Source: Daphnia carinata (Eukaryota; Arthropoda; Branchiopoda; Diplostraca; Daphniidae). Taken from it: a DNA stretch of 64,000 nt. Positions 51,854 to 63,559 of this stretch are shown here, piece by piece. Within the stretch, counting starts at the first letter, position 1. Every line of letters begins with the position of its first letter. The position numbers and the translations under genes were made by a program. The stretch covers positions 5,394,001 through 5,458,000 of the forward strand of contig NC_081335.1 of NCBI RefSeq assembly GCF_022539665.2. The letters are read 5' to 3'. The notes beneath the pieces were generated by a model. It saw only the letters and a list, made by a program, of their open reading frames with translations. It had not been told where the DNA came from and searched no databases.

Positions 51854-52331
51854 CTATTGCCATGTCAGGCTGACATGGCAGTAAGATACAAAATGGCTAT
51901 TGCCATGTCAGGCCTATGTGCGGGGGCATGGTGGCTCCGCCCCCCATTGGTTAAGATAGTCACAGACATATTAGGTTAAATTAGGTTAAGTTAGGTTAGA
52001 TTTGGTTAGGTTAGGTTAGGTTAGGTTAGGTTAGGTTAGGATAGGTTAGGATAGGTTAGGTTAGGTTAGGTTAGGATAGGTTAGGTTAGGTTAGGTTAGG
52101 TTAGGTTAGGTTAGGTTAGGTTAGGTTAGGTTAGGTTAGGTTAGGTTAGGTTAGGTTAGGTTAGGTTAGGTTATAAAATAACCATAATAATCATAATAAT
52201 CTGATTTAACCTAATATGTCCGTCACTATCTTAACCAATGGGGGGCGGAGCCACCATGTCCCCGCATATAGGCCTGACATGGCAATAGCCATTTTGTATC
52301 TTACTGTCATGTCAGCCTGACATGGCAATAG
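51854..52331. mobile_element. Inverted-repeat element enclosing a TTAGG array
   Basis: The left arm (51854-~51984) and the reverse complement of the right arm (~52205-52331) match over ~125 bases with only a few mismatches, starting CTATTGCCATGTCAGG and ending ACATATTAGGTTAAAT. Each arm itself contains two CCATGTCAGGC words. The core (51970-52172) is TTAGG repeated ~40 times with a few variants. The unit has no coding capacity. Symmetry indicates a foldback/MITE-type element; no target duplication was seen at its ends. Confidence 0.85.
51970..52172 (+). repeat. (TTAGG)n array
   Basis: About 200 bases of TTAGG, all in the same orientation, with occasional TTAGGA and TTAAG variants at the left edge and near 52037-52080. 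TTAGG is the canonical arthropod telomere unit. Here it is internal to the sequence and bounded on both sides by an inverted repeat. Confidence 0.97.
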
Positions 52332-53285
52332 GGCTGACCAACTGTTGCTGGGTTCTTTCTGTTCTTGCCACCCAAAGACAAAAGTTCTACGTATCACAAG
52401 AGATTTCAACAATAATAAATTTTCTAGAAGTTAGGGCAATCGGGCTATTATACGGTCTAACCTAGTCCGGGAACCGGGTTTAGGAACTAGTCTCGGAACG
52501 AGTTTGGCTCTGTTTGCCCATGTGTGAAAAAAAGTGGACGAACAGTGAACTGGACGAACCGCATGGAAAACTGATACAACCCAGTAAATCGTCCAAAAAG
52601 CTAGCCGATTCACGCAGTGCCAATCCCTACTTGGTGCGCTGGCGTGTCGGGGGTAAGACTGGGCCGCTGTTCGCAAAAAAACCAGGTTACCTACGGTCAC
52701 CGCTAAAAGTAGTGGTCCATGGGTGATCCAAGTATACTATTTTCCAAAATACAAGAAAACTAGTGGCTTGAATGACACCTAGTTGGAAAAAGAAGGCGTA
52801 GCAAAACGAATGTGTTGCCTGGATAATGACTTCTACCTGTGCCATCTGGTAGCAAAAGGATACTCGCTAGATTTCAAGGCAAAACCCGTTATAATCGGGG
52901 AAAAACTCATGCAAACTGGGAAACGGAGCCGGTGTCTATATTGCATTACCCACGTGAAACCCGGGTGGTTAATGAGTACAAAAAAACAAAGAACCGTTAC
53001 GCACCGGATCCAGCTCTTAAGACGGAGGACCTTACTGCACGACCCAACCGGACACAGGGCCGAGTTATAGTTGTGGGCAGAAACAATTCCATCTGCGACA
53101 TCTAGCGTCCAGAAGACAGACGAAGAGTCAAAACGAACGCTTTGCCGAAATCCAGTCATATGACAGGAAGTCACGAGATTGTACACACAAGAACTAGCTA
53201 TCAAAGATTCGTGTCAGCCAAAGGAAGCAAGTTCATACTTTCCGTTCTTCTAAAATTTTCAACAGTAACTTAGCTTCATTCTAGC
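52332..53285. other. Unassigned, moderately GC-rich, coding-like fragments
   Basis: Several plus-strand frames (52514-52726, 52783-53070) have protein-like composition, for example PYLVRWRVGGKTG, but run into stops and show no recognisable domain. A decayed mobile-element frame is possible. The last ~130 bases must include the promoter and 5' leader of the V-ATPase gene. Confidence 0.3.
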
Positions 53286-53291
53286 ATCAAA

Positions 53292-54062
53292 ATGGCTAGT
53301 CAAACCCAAGGTATCCAACAACTATTAGCTGCCGAAAAAAAAGCTGCAGATAAAGTTGCTGAAGCCAGGAAAAGTAAGTACATTTTCGAGCCGTCATTTT
53401 TCGTAATTCTTAAAAAAAAAAAAAAAAAACGGAAGAAAGTCAAATGTTGCTGGTTTCATTTTAATAGTAAACGTGAAGTTGTTGATATGTTTATTTGCCA
53501 ATGTTTGCTTATGAAAAGTTTTCTTACCTTCATCTCATAAGTTTATTTTAAATGATTTATTTTAAATGATTCCAAACCATTGAAATCAATTGGCTGATTA
53601 CATCATTGAATGATCAATAAATATGTTTTGGTTCCATATTCTCTCACACAAACTTATAATTAGCACTGGTGGATTTTCTGTAAATACCTTCACCGTAACT
53701 TAATTTCTTGGTATTTTTCAATTTGATACTAGGGAAAGCACGCAGACTCAAGCAAGCCAAAGAAGAAGCTCAATCAGAAATTGAAGCCTATCGCCTTGAA
53801 AGAGAAAAGCAGTTCAAGGAATTTGAATCAAAGGTACATAATATATAATATTATTTGTAGAAATTTGCTAACTGTCACATTTTTGTCATAGCATTTGGGA
53901 TCTCGAGATGATGTGGCAGCCAAGATTGACAAGGACATGAAGATGAAACTAGATGTCATTAACCGTTGCATGGCTTCCAACAAAGAGCTTGTAATCCAGC
54001 AGATTATGAGCTATGTCTATGAGATTAAGCCAGCTATCCATAAGAATATCCGTGTAGATTAA
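53292..54062 (+). CDS. Vha13: V-type proton ATPase subunit G
   Basis: Exons 53292-53373, 53733-53833 and 53892-54062, with GT/AG borders and consistent phases, give 117 residues, the usual length of the family. The N-terminus [22 protein letters not shown] and the following [22 protein letters not shown] helix are the hallmark of subunit G. The protein forms the peripheral stalk with subunit E in the V1 sector and couples ATP hydrolysis to proton pumping across endomembranes or apical plasma membranes. A purine-rich, A-run-containing intron 1 (53374-53732) is the only oddity. An AATAAA lies at 54212-54217. The symbol is the Drosophila orthologue name; elsewhere it is ATP6V1G. Confidence 0.97.
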
Positions 54063-54219
54063 ATGTGCATTCCAAATGGCCAGAAGGGGAACTCGATCAT
54101 AGTTAGCTCTGCAGACCATCAGAACACTTTTAGCATGTTTGTTTGGTGAATGTTATGTTTACTTTAAAAAGAAATTTGTTTACTTGTATGTTCAATCTTC
54201 AAATATTGATAAATAAACG

Positions 54220-55705
54220 TAGTAACCACAAAAACGAAAAAAGCTGTAAAAACCATTACCGGACGTTGACAGCATTAAATAGCGAATAGATCCAAAAAGC
54301 CACTAAATCATTTTGAGAATTTTATTTTTGTCTTTTTCGTATGTTCTTTTCTTAATACAGTGTATCAATACGATTGTACCAAGAAGCCCACTTGAACGAC
54401 CATTGGCAGAAAAATAGACGCTCCACAGCCTAATAGAATCGTATCGTACCGAGAACTCCAACTCCAATCGACTAAAAAGCTACCCAGTTCTTGCTTTGAC
54501 GATTCATACCTGTATCTTGTACGTATTTGCGAAGTAATTTTGAGTCATCTAAACAGACTAGTGGTATCGATCGCGAAGAGTCTTTAAACGAGCATCGTCG
54601 TAGGACAACTCTTCCGCTTCATCTTCAGAGCCAAAGCATTAGCCTACTAAATTCACCAATTTAATAGATACAGAACATAAATGTATTCTTTTACCTCATG
54701 GCTAGGCGTTAGCAGGAATAAAAAAAAAACATTCCAATTTTCTGTATTGCGTTGCTTGGTTATAAAATCAATTTGATACGAAACACCTTTATAACAACCA
54801 TCAACAGTAACAATTCAATTTATGTGGCGGGTCTCTAGTACCTTTAATTCCTAGTCAGCTAAGGAAATAAATTCTAAGCTGAAATTCAAACTGATGATAC
54901 CATGAAATTTGCCGAAGTAGGAATACCATTATTCAGCGCGATTGTTAAGAAAACTGCTGTTTCTGACACCTGTGTGACTGGTTTAACAAACTAATGTGTA
55001 TTTATTAATATAATGGCGGGGAAAGTTAAAAAAAAGAATTGTTATCTAGGTTTTCAAAAATCTTATTCTTCTTATTTGCTGCTCTGAATATGAACGAAAC
55101 ATGTAAATTAACTCATCATTACGCGGTAGTGGACACGTAGCGACACATTACATAGTTTTTTTTTACGCAAAAACGTTGCGTTCTTAGCAAGTGTTAAGTT
55201 AGCTGAAAAAATAGCCCATTTGCCTGTGAGCTCTGGGTAAGCATTCCTGTGTATTTTACTCCTGGCGGTTATAAATCGTTCGAGAAATCAGTTTCCGGTT
55301 TCAATCTGCATTTCTGGCAATTAAGATATCAGTTATTACTTATATAGTCGGCTACGTGTAAGCCTCGCTATTTGCCACGGAATCGTTAAATGTGAATGCG
55401 CTGTAGGTCATTAGGTCACATCGACATGGATGTTTAAAGAAATGCTTCCCGAGAAACGCCGACGCCCACAGAGTATACCGCTTCAAACATCCGCTTTGAA
55501 TTACCAAAATAAATAACGTTCGGTCCGGAACCGCTTTCTCGGCAAAGTTTTAACGTAGATTATTAAGCCAGTTCGACCCAGTGGTGTCTAACGAAGTCGA
55601 AGAAACTGCTGCTTTGTGACGGAATAGCAGCTTGTTCAGGCCTCGTTCATATATGGTCTGCTCTCTGAAAGACTTCACAGTCCTGACCCAACAGTGTACC
55701 TGTAC
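54220..55705. other. Intergenic, no gene recognised
   Basis: AT-rich interval between V-ATPase G and the CUB gene. The last few hundred bases should hold the CUB gene promoter, but I see no convincing TATA box. No domain or repeat stands out. Confidence 0.4.
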
Positions 55706-55710
55706 GAACA

Positions 55711-58700
55711 ATGTATTTGTACTCTCAGCAGCAGTTATATTTGTGGATTGCCTTCATCCTACCACATAGTCTTACAGGGTTCCAATCTGTTAAAGGTAAG
55801 AATTTTAAATACGCAATTGTTTTTTTTTATCCCTTCAGCTCTAAAAGGTTTAGCGCTTGCTTTGGTTCGAAAATTCATTTGGTATGTTTTCCACCAATAA
55901 TATAGCGCGTTTTGAAACCGTCTGGCAATTGTTAGTTCATGTGTCCACTAAGATATTTTGATTGATGTCATCCACGTCAAATTGCTTGAGTAAATATTGT
56001 AGCTTCAAGAGTCACACCTGTATGGTGGGTATGCTGATACTAAGTGAAAGTTGGGACGAAAGGAGTATCTTCCGCATTTGTTCTGTCATTCTCTCTAATA
56101 CAATTAGCAAAAACCGGAACAATACGAAAACGATTCAGATGAACTATACGATAGTTTCTCTAACTTAACAGGTGGACACCCTATCTTTGACGTAAAATGG
56201 AGCTACGACATAAATAACACGGCAAAATATGTTGGAGTAGGTCAGACGTTCACCTCGCTTACGCCAGAACTGCACATGAAATGGCATCACCCCTTGCGCA
56301 CTGCATCGTTTCGACCTGACCAACGTAAAACTTATCCTTCAAGAAATATTAAAAAATTCGACTTTAATCTGCCTAAATCCAACGAGCCAACAAACCAAAA
56401 TTCCCTGCAGCCTCGTCTATCGAACTTCAACTCGCGGCCACAAGTTTTGTGTAATGCGGTCGTCCAAAACCAATTGTTTTCTTTGAAGAGCCCCTTGTAT
56501 CCGCAGCATTATCCTGAAAATATCCGCTGCTTATATGTCTTCAAGAAGACATACAATGTTTGCTCATTAGAATTTGAAATTCGTGATTTTTACTTGGAGC
56601 CAACGGTCGATTGCTCCAAGGATTGGCTTCGCATCGGTGACCGGAGATATTGCGGTTTTCACCGCCCTCGCAAATGTAAGATAGGCAGAGTTAAGTTAAG
56701 TATAATTGTATTTTATTTTTGAATTATCAAGATAATCGATTCTGCAAACCCTCGTGCAAAAAATTAGAAATAGCCTAGAACAGTAATTTATGCACACAAA
56801 TTTTCAGTGCTCGTCGCAGCAAACAAGTTCCAGGGCCAAGATGTTACAATCGAGTTTCGCTCAGACTCCGCTCATCAATTTCGTGGCTTTTACATCATTG
56901 GAAGGCAAATTCCTTGTCCACTGAACTCCTTTTATAACCCTGGTTCTTTGAAGACGTCTGAGCAGCGCCCATTTCGACCCCACGTATCTTTCACGGTACC
57001 TTTTCCGGTTCCTTACGCTCCACGGCCAAGTTTCACCGCTTCACCTCCTTCTGGCTTAGTTATTAAATATCCTAGAATAAACCCCGCTCCTTCTCCAATA
57101 TCACCGCAACATAAAATTCTTTCAAAGTACCCTACACCCAGACCTTATCCTCCATATTTCCCACCAACGTATACATCTGAATCGCCTATAACCCACCCGA
57201 CTCCAACGCAAACACCTCCTCCATTGACCACACCATCTTTCACGTATTGCGACGCGACGTTCAACACCCCGGAAGGGCAGTTTCAATCAGTGAACTACCC
57301 ACAAAACTACGGACCCAACCTTTCTTGTGAGATCAGGTATTTTTGAATTCTATCGCAAATAAACAGGATCAAGCAGGCAATTCTAAAAACTGGTACTTTG
57401 CAACATTTGAATAACGTGGAAAGGTTCTTCCCCGCGAACGATAGCTTCTGCGTGCTTGAATTATATTTTCAGGATTTCCTGTTAGAGCAGAGCAAAGGAT
57501 GTTCGAAAGACGCTCTAATCATTGGTGGCAACCGATATTGTAGTTCTTCCTTGATCGATCAGAGATGTGAGTTTTTGTTTTTTTTGTTTGCTTTTTCCAT
57601 TATTATTCTTTACAAATTTTTAAACAGTGAAAGCTTTACTTACAAACTTTTTAATGCAATGCATTTTCCGTTATAGTAAGGATTTCTTTTGTTTCACAAT
57701 CGTCCATCAGTCTGCAGTTTGTTACGGATGCGACGGGAAGCGAAAGAGGTTTTAAATTTCGTTTTCGAATGCTACCCTGTGAAGGTTTTTCGACCACAAA
57801 TTCACCGAACACAACACCACCCGGTGTTACTTGCGATCGCGTGTTTAGCGACCGAGAGAACACCATCACAAGCGTCAACTATCCATTGCCTTACTTGAAA
57901 AATCTCGATTGCATCTACACGATTGAAAAATGGTCACTGGTAAAAACTGCTTAGCAACATACTATTTTGAAAGTAGACAACAACCTATTAAAGGATTATC
58001 TTTAAAGATCCCCACACGGTGCGCTTGCTAATTTTTCTTGCAAGCTCTGAGTTTAATTCGGTTTAAGTAGTTAATTACAGTCACTGGTTACCGGTATACG
58101 TAAGGATGACGTTAAGGCCACTACGTTACCTGGGAAAGGGTCCTTTATGTGTGACGGCTCTGGTCCTAACACGATAAGAAAGATGAACCAACAACGATTG
58201 TTCTATTAGCTGAAGCGAGTGCATTGACATGGGACATAATTAAGATGGTATCCCTACGACAAGATTGTTCTGCATTATAGTGTTGGGCATTAGCGACAAA
58301 AGGGTGATTCATTGCACATGAATGCCGTACACAAATGATGGGTGGCTCCTTGTTGATGATTTGTATGAATTTCACAGATGTTTTCTTCACTATTCCACTG
58401 CCTTCTTTGTTATTTATGAATTCTAGGTCATCCAAAGGTTTCAACGTATTACGTAGAAGTATAATTCTTACTTACACTATCCAAAATTTGATCTCAAATC
58501 AAAGTTTCCTTTACTTTATCTTTATTTTATTTCTGTTTTCTTTTTGTACAGATTGTTGATGAATTGGAAATTTACTTTGCTGCCTTTGATTTGCAAAACG
58601 GGACAGACTGCGTCTACGATTACCTGGAAATCGATGGAAGAAGATACTGTGGTGATCAGACAGGTTTACGGCTTCGAGTGCCATTTCCAAGCGACAACCC

Positions 58701-59866
58701 ATTCGAGATTCTCTTCCATTCGGATGGATCCGTTCAACAGACAGGCTTCAACATCAGCATATTACAGCTGGATCGACAGGTTACTTCTCCACGTAAGCTG
58801 ATCTTTTTTTATAACCAGCCCTATAGTCAACAGAGGAAGGGAGCTGTCCGAAGCATTTTGTTACACATATGAGAATTAACGATAAATTTACATAACGAGG
58901 AACCATCGGTAATTTTAGCTTGTGCGATATTTGGAAAATGATAATTCGCTGAACTGAAAAGAGCAAAATGATTAATAGTTGATATTTTACAAACGCTACA
59001 AGTATTTCTGGTAGAATCGAGAGTACATATTTGATACTTGAAACTCGCTTATCGACTAAAATTTTTTATTTTTACATGGATTGTGCGTGTTCAGGTCCTC
59101 CCACTACACCTCCACCAGTTTCTGTCTGTCGTACTGAAACTTATAGTGAATCCAGCTTCCTCATAATTTCTCCGCAATTTCCTCAGCGTTATGATCCTGG
59201 CCAGGACTGCAGTTACAGTGTCATCCGAAGATCAAAGGTGTACACAAAAACACTTTATTTCGTAAAGCTAGAACAGGATTAACTTTCGTGATATTACGGG
59301 CTCCGTCCACTTAAAAGGCCCACAAAAATCCATTCTATTAGATAGATCAATTAACTAACGTGCAACTAAATGAAGCATATACCTTTAGGATGTTTGTGAA
59401 TTGCAGCTGAAGTTCGTCTTCTTCTATTTACCTGAAGCAGTTGATACCGAATGCCGAGAGGACTATTTAGAAATAAACAACATTCGGTACTGTGGAGTCC
59501 TATCGGGTCAAACAAGTATGTACAATTTTTTAATATGGCTGTTGTTCATCATCTGTTGCAATTAATAATTGACTATTTTGAATAGGAAACGTTCCTTTCG
59601 ATAGCTTCCATGTTGACATTCGATTTCATTCCGGTTGGATCGACAACGAGGCTGAAGGGTTTTCTATTCACGTTGTACAGCTTACTGACTGCACTGTGCC
59701 TCCACAAGAAACGAATCCGCTTCCGCCCAGAATTGAAGAATCGCTCTGTGAAACATCGTTTTTGCCTGAACAAGGGACCAATACAACCGAGGTCCAATCA
59801 AGAAATAATGGCGGATGTATGTACGTTAGAAATGAGGAACCAGCCAAGAATTACGCAAATTTATAG
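55711..59866 (+). CDS. Secreted four-CUB-domain protein
   Basis: Nine exons: 55711-55795, 56172-56675, 56808-57336, 57367-57566, 57677-57939, 58552-58792, 59095-59237, 59407-59515, 59586-59866. All borders are GT/AG and all phases agree, giving 784 residues. A signal peptide (LWIAFILPHSLTG) comes first, then ~100 residues without known domain. CUB1 runs from CNAVVQNQ to IIGRQIPC and is followed by a Pro/Thr/Ser-rich linker. CUB2 runs from YCDATFNTPEGQF to FRFRMLPCE, CUB3 from CDRVFSDREN to FNISILQL, and CUB4 from CRTETYSESS to FSIHVVQLTDC. The tail is short and has a free Cys pair. Three CUBs share an intron just after the RYCG block, so they probably arose by duplication. No protease domain or membrane anchor follows, so it is likely an extracellular binding protein. 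Partner and role are unknown. Confidence 0.9.
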
Positions 59867-60250
59867 TTTTTTTAAATTTTAATTCCTCATTCAAATATGT
59901 TGAAAAATGTATTCGCCAATCAGCAGTTGCTCGTTATTGCCAAACTGCTTGTAGCATCATTCTTACCAAATTTCTTATTCTTGCTTCCAGAGCATAAAAA
60001 AACGTAAGAAAGTAACAGAAAATCGTCAAAAGGGATGTAGGCGTTCACAAAATAACCTTCACCTTTTTTACGAAGTGAATGCTTGAAACGGAAAACATAA
60101 TAAAATTTCGTTGTTTGCATCCAAATACTATTTCAGTTGGTTACACAAAAAATGTAGGAGAAGCTGTTCGACCTACAGTATATTAGGTGTTGAATCTGTT
60201 GCACTCATCTCTTTGAAAGTGGAAAACTTAAACGGAAAGAACGATGTCGC
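59867..60250. other. 3' flank of the CUB gene
   Basis: AT-rich; an AATAAA at 60099-60104 may be its polyadenylation signal. No other feature was recognised. Confidence 0.4.
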
Positions 60251-60259
60251 CTGGTATGC

Positions 60260-60811
60260 AACCCGTTCGGCACGCTGATACATTTTCAACTTTTAATGTT
60301 GGAACATGATGAAATCTGGCTCTTCATCACCGGAGTTTTGCTTTAGTTGCCCGGAAACGAGGCGCACCAGACGTTCCAGCTGATGCTTTCGAAAACCAAA
60401 TCCCTTTATTAGTTGTAGCCGCAGCCCGATCTTATGGCAGTGGGGAAAGCCAAAATCGATGATCTGGCTGCTATCCTCCGTTGGTAAAGACGGCGAGTAT
60501 AAAGAAGCCACCAGCCGAACGCAGCAGATGGAGGAAGTATATCAGAAGTCCAGCGCGATGATTCACAAAACTAAGACTAGTTCCATCAGGCCATCTCTAG
60601 GAATCGTGCAGAAGCAGATCCATTAGTGGAACCCGAGACGCAGCCCGAGCTGTGGATACAGATTCCAAGCAGATTAAAGAACACTTTTGCCACTAACATC
60701 ATTTTGATTCAGAAACTTCGGTTCGTAAATGCTAAGGTTAGACCACCCAATTCATTATCGGTTAGTGGAGCAAAAAAAATTGAGGCTAAGAAGGCCGAGG
60801 CCAAAAAATAA
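60260..60811 (+). pseudogene. Unrecognised intronless coding relic
   Basis: Plus-strand frames with protein-like composition follow one another with stops and shifts: 60400-60470 (VGKAKIDDLAAILRW), then 60600-60811 (DPLVEPETQPELW, LKNTFATNII, FVNAKVRPPNSLSVSG) ending in a Lys/Glu/Ala tail (KKIEAKKAEAKK) and TAA, followed by AAATAAATAC. The abrupt higher GC content and lack of introns suggest a retroposed copy of a host gene. I do not recognise the parent. Confidence 0.4.
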
Positions 60812-60829
60812 ATACAGTATATACTGTAT

Positions 60830-63250
60830 ATAAATACACTAACGGCTAATCAGTTCATATTCCTACCAATCGATTGGCCGCTGTTATACCTAAAGCCGAA
60901 AAATAGCCAAGGAAATTCACCTTTGTCCACGGTGGCGATTTCGGCTTTGCACCTCTTCCACCACAACCAGAATCACAGAAGACGAGCAACCTCAATGCTA
61001 GTTTAAAATGACTAAGCCTTCGCATGGTTGTTAGTAATTCAGAACTATCTGCTTATGATTTTAAAAGGGGAGGCAGACCTGTTTCTGGTGTTACCGTCTT
61101 AGCCATTTCAGCTGCATTTTGCAACCGTTCAGGAACTATTTATACAAATTCACAAAAATACTGCCATGGAACAATTTCTACACTGGTACAAGTGGACTGT
61201 TACACATTCTTGTAAAACTGCCCATACTAGCATGTTGATTTGCTGAAGTCCCCACGAAACCATTGACTTTCCGGACCAGGTGCGCCGACCCACTTTTCAA
61301 GGGAACCAAAAAATCTATAATTCGTGCTTACCAGTTAGCCTCTAAAGGTTCGCTTGTTTGGTATTTGTAATTGAATTCACGTCTATCGGAGATACGGGTT
61401 TTAGGATTTGCACCCATTTTGGTAGAAGAAGGTAAGGTTTGTAGGGCACTTAGTCTTTATCGCGCGTGTGTAATTAACGCATTGGCGGTGCGAACAGTAG
61501 GTGAATCGCGAATCAAACGGAATTGCTTTATGATACGGGGTTTAAAAAATCGTGATTTTTTGCAAAAACTATGCGATTCTTGCAACAAGAGTAATATTTT
61601 CTATCATTTTTTATTGCAACCGACGGTGCTACAACGGGCAGGATTGTGTGACGCAAGAGCCTGTCTGAATTTACCTTGTACAGTGAAACCTTCTTTTGTT
61701 GAATATTCGTTTTACAGTCAACTAACACTAGTCTAAGTAAATCAGCCGTTAAGTAAACTTGTACCTCTTTCTTCTTTTTGTCCACCACGTCCACCGGTCA
61801 CGTCCAGGCTTAGCTTTTTCTCTTGGGGTCCCCCCGCCCTATTTGGAAATAAAGTAACGTAATGTGAATCTCGCCAGTCATTTTTCATCCTCATTTAAAT
61901 TACTGCTCTCGTCTTATCTTTGTGTACATTCACCTCATGCACGAAGAGAGCCGTACAGTTATTCTTAAAAACAAAAAAAAAAAAAAAAAAAAAAACAAAG
62001 AATATTTTTTTTACAAGCGGACGAGATATTTCCGGGTTTTACACCTCCCTGCCCGCTAAGATCCATATCCCAGAAAGTTATTAAGCCAACGTTTTTCAGC
62101 TCCCCGTCAAGTCTTTTGTTTTGTTTATTGTTTTTTTAAACGGTTGGCTTTTTTTGTGCCTTGCAATTTTAATAGCTTGCTTTCAACCCTCTTGTCCCTC
62201 GTTTACCGAAAAGATATAGGTTTTCTAAGGCTACTATGAAAAATCACCCGAGAACAAGAATTGCAGCTGAACTAAAGAAGTTTCGCTACTACGAAGCACC
62301 CGATATTTATAGAAGCGGGTGTACCGCATGGCATTCTGAGAACTCGCACTTTTCCCAATACCTAATCACCCTTTTTCACTAATGGTATCGAATTTTACTG
62401 CACATTGCACCTTTTACCTTCCCCGACCGCAAAAACGCCACTACCTAGAAAAGTGAACACAGCGGATTGAACCACCCCGTAGTTTCCGATTAAATGACAA
62501 AGGAATATCCTTACGCGTGAATGCCTCGAAACTGACAATTTCATGCTGGCTCTTGGATGCTTTTTTACTGAACATAACAGTACAAAATATATTCTTCACT
62601 CTACGAGATATGATATCACCCATGAATTCTTGTTGCATTCACATGCAACCGGACCGGGTTAGAACTTTGTCACAAACGCCATTGAAACAAAAGAAAGTAT
62701 TGCCACATTTTATGGCAAAAATCTAGAGATTCGGGGAAATAATTTTATGCCAACGTGATAAGCAACCACAATCCAATGGTTTTCTACGATGACTGCATGG
62801 CAAAACCAATCAAATGTGCGCCCATCAAGCAGCGTGAGCGACATTGCAGCCGGCTGGTGTAATGATTAGCGGGACTATTCTACGAGGGATAAAGACATAA
62901 AGTACCAACATTCATCAGCCTTTTGTGAGGTCATAAATCCATCGATGAATAGGTCGTTTCCTACCACCGCAAGTAAGCTTCCTAGTACAAAATAGGTTGG
63001 GGGACGCAACGTTTCACTGGGGAATGCTAGTTCAAGTACGTCATAGGAGTGGAAACATACCCCAATAAAAGCTTACCTTAGCCATGCATGTTTGGCTTTA
63101 AAAAACAGGAATTAGTGTATCAAGACGTTTTTGTTCTCCCTGTATCTCGTCGTTGAAGGACATTACCGGAAAAATGCGTAGTTTGGCTTAGTTAGAAAGT
63201 AAACACCTCCGGCGACTACTTAAACACGGCATTGAATTCTAATTAGCACA
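60830..63250. other. Mostly unassigned; 121-codon frame and a poly-A run
   Basis: A plus-strand frame at 61371-61736 (121 codons, Cys-rich in its second half) has no recognised domain and is followed by AATAAA at ~61849. A run of ~23 A (interrupted by one C) lies at 61971-61996. Nothing else was recognised on either strand. Confidence 0.3.
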
Positions 63251-63357
63251 TTTTTACTAAATGACAGTGTTAGAGCTCTATTGGTATCCATTTACCATGT
63301 ATATATCTATATATCAAGTATGGCAAGTTTTTAGTGCCATTATTATCACCCTCACCT

Positions 63358-63455
63358 TATATGCGAGCACCTCAACCTCGGATGCTATCCGGCATCCGCA
63401 CCTCAATGTCGGATATTATCCAGCACCCGCACCTCAACCTGGGATGCTATGCCTC
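63358..63455 (+). repeat. ~31 bp tandem repeat, three units
   Basis: GCACCTCAACCTCGGATGCTATCC is repeated three times with changes, at ~63366, 63397 and 63428. In one frame it encodes Tyr/Pro/Ala units (YYPAPAPQPG), a composition seen in structural secreted proteins, but the frames around it do not form a convincing gene. Confidence 0.55.
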
Positions 63456-63559
63456 ACCCCGCTATACCAACGGTCTATTAGAAAAGCTATCTCGCTTGGC
63501 TATTTCAAAAGCTATCCGTGAAAGCTATGCTGCTGCCTGGCGGGGAATGGGAGAAGCGC

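Noticed and set aside
51970-52172. A true chromosome end (telomere)
   Set aside because: The TTAGG array is short, internal, and enclosed by a pair of inverted repeats with ordinary sequence and live genes on the far side.
53374-53540. Extension of the V-ATPase G first exon to the stop at 53540
   Set aside because: The extension is AT-rich with a Lys run from a poly-A stretch, while splicing at GTAAGT (53374) rejoins the conserved subunit G sequence in frame.
57689-57898. An ATG-started frame as a separate small gene
   Set aside because: It is out of frame with the CUB3 coding exon (57677-57939), whose phases and domain match are unambiguous.
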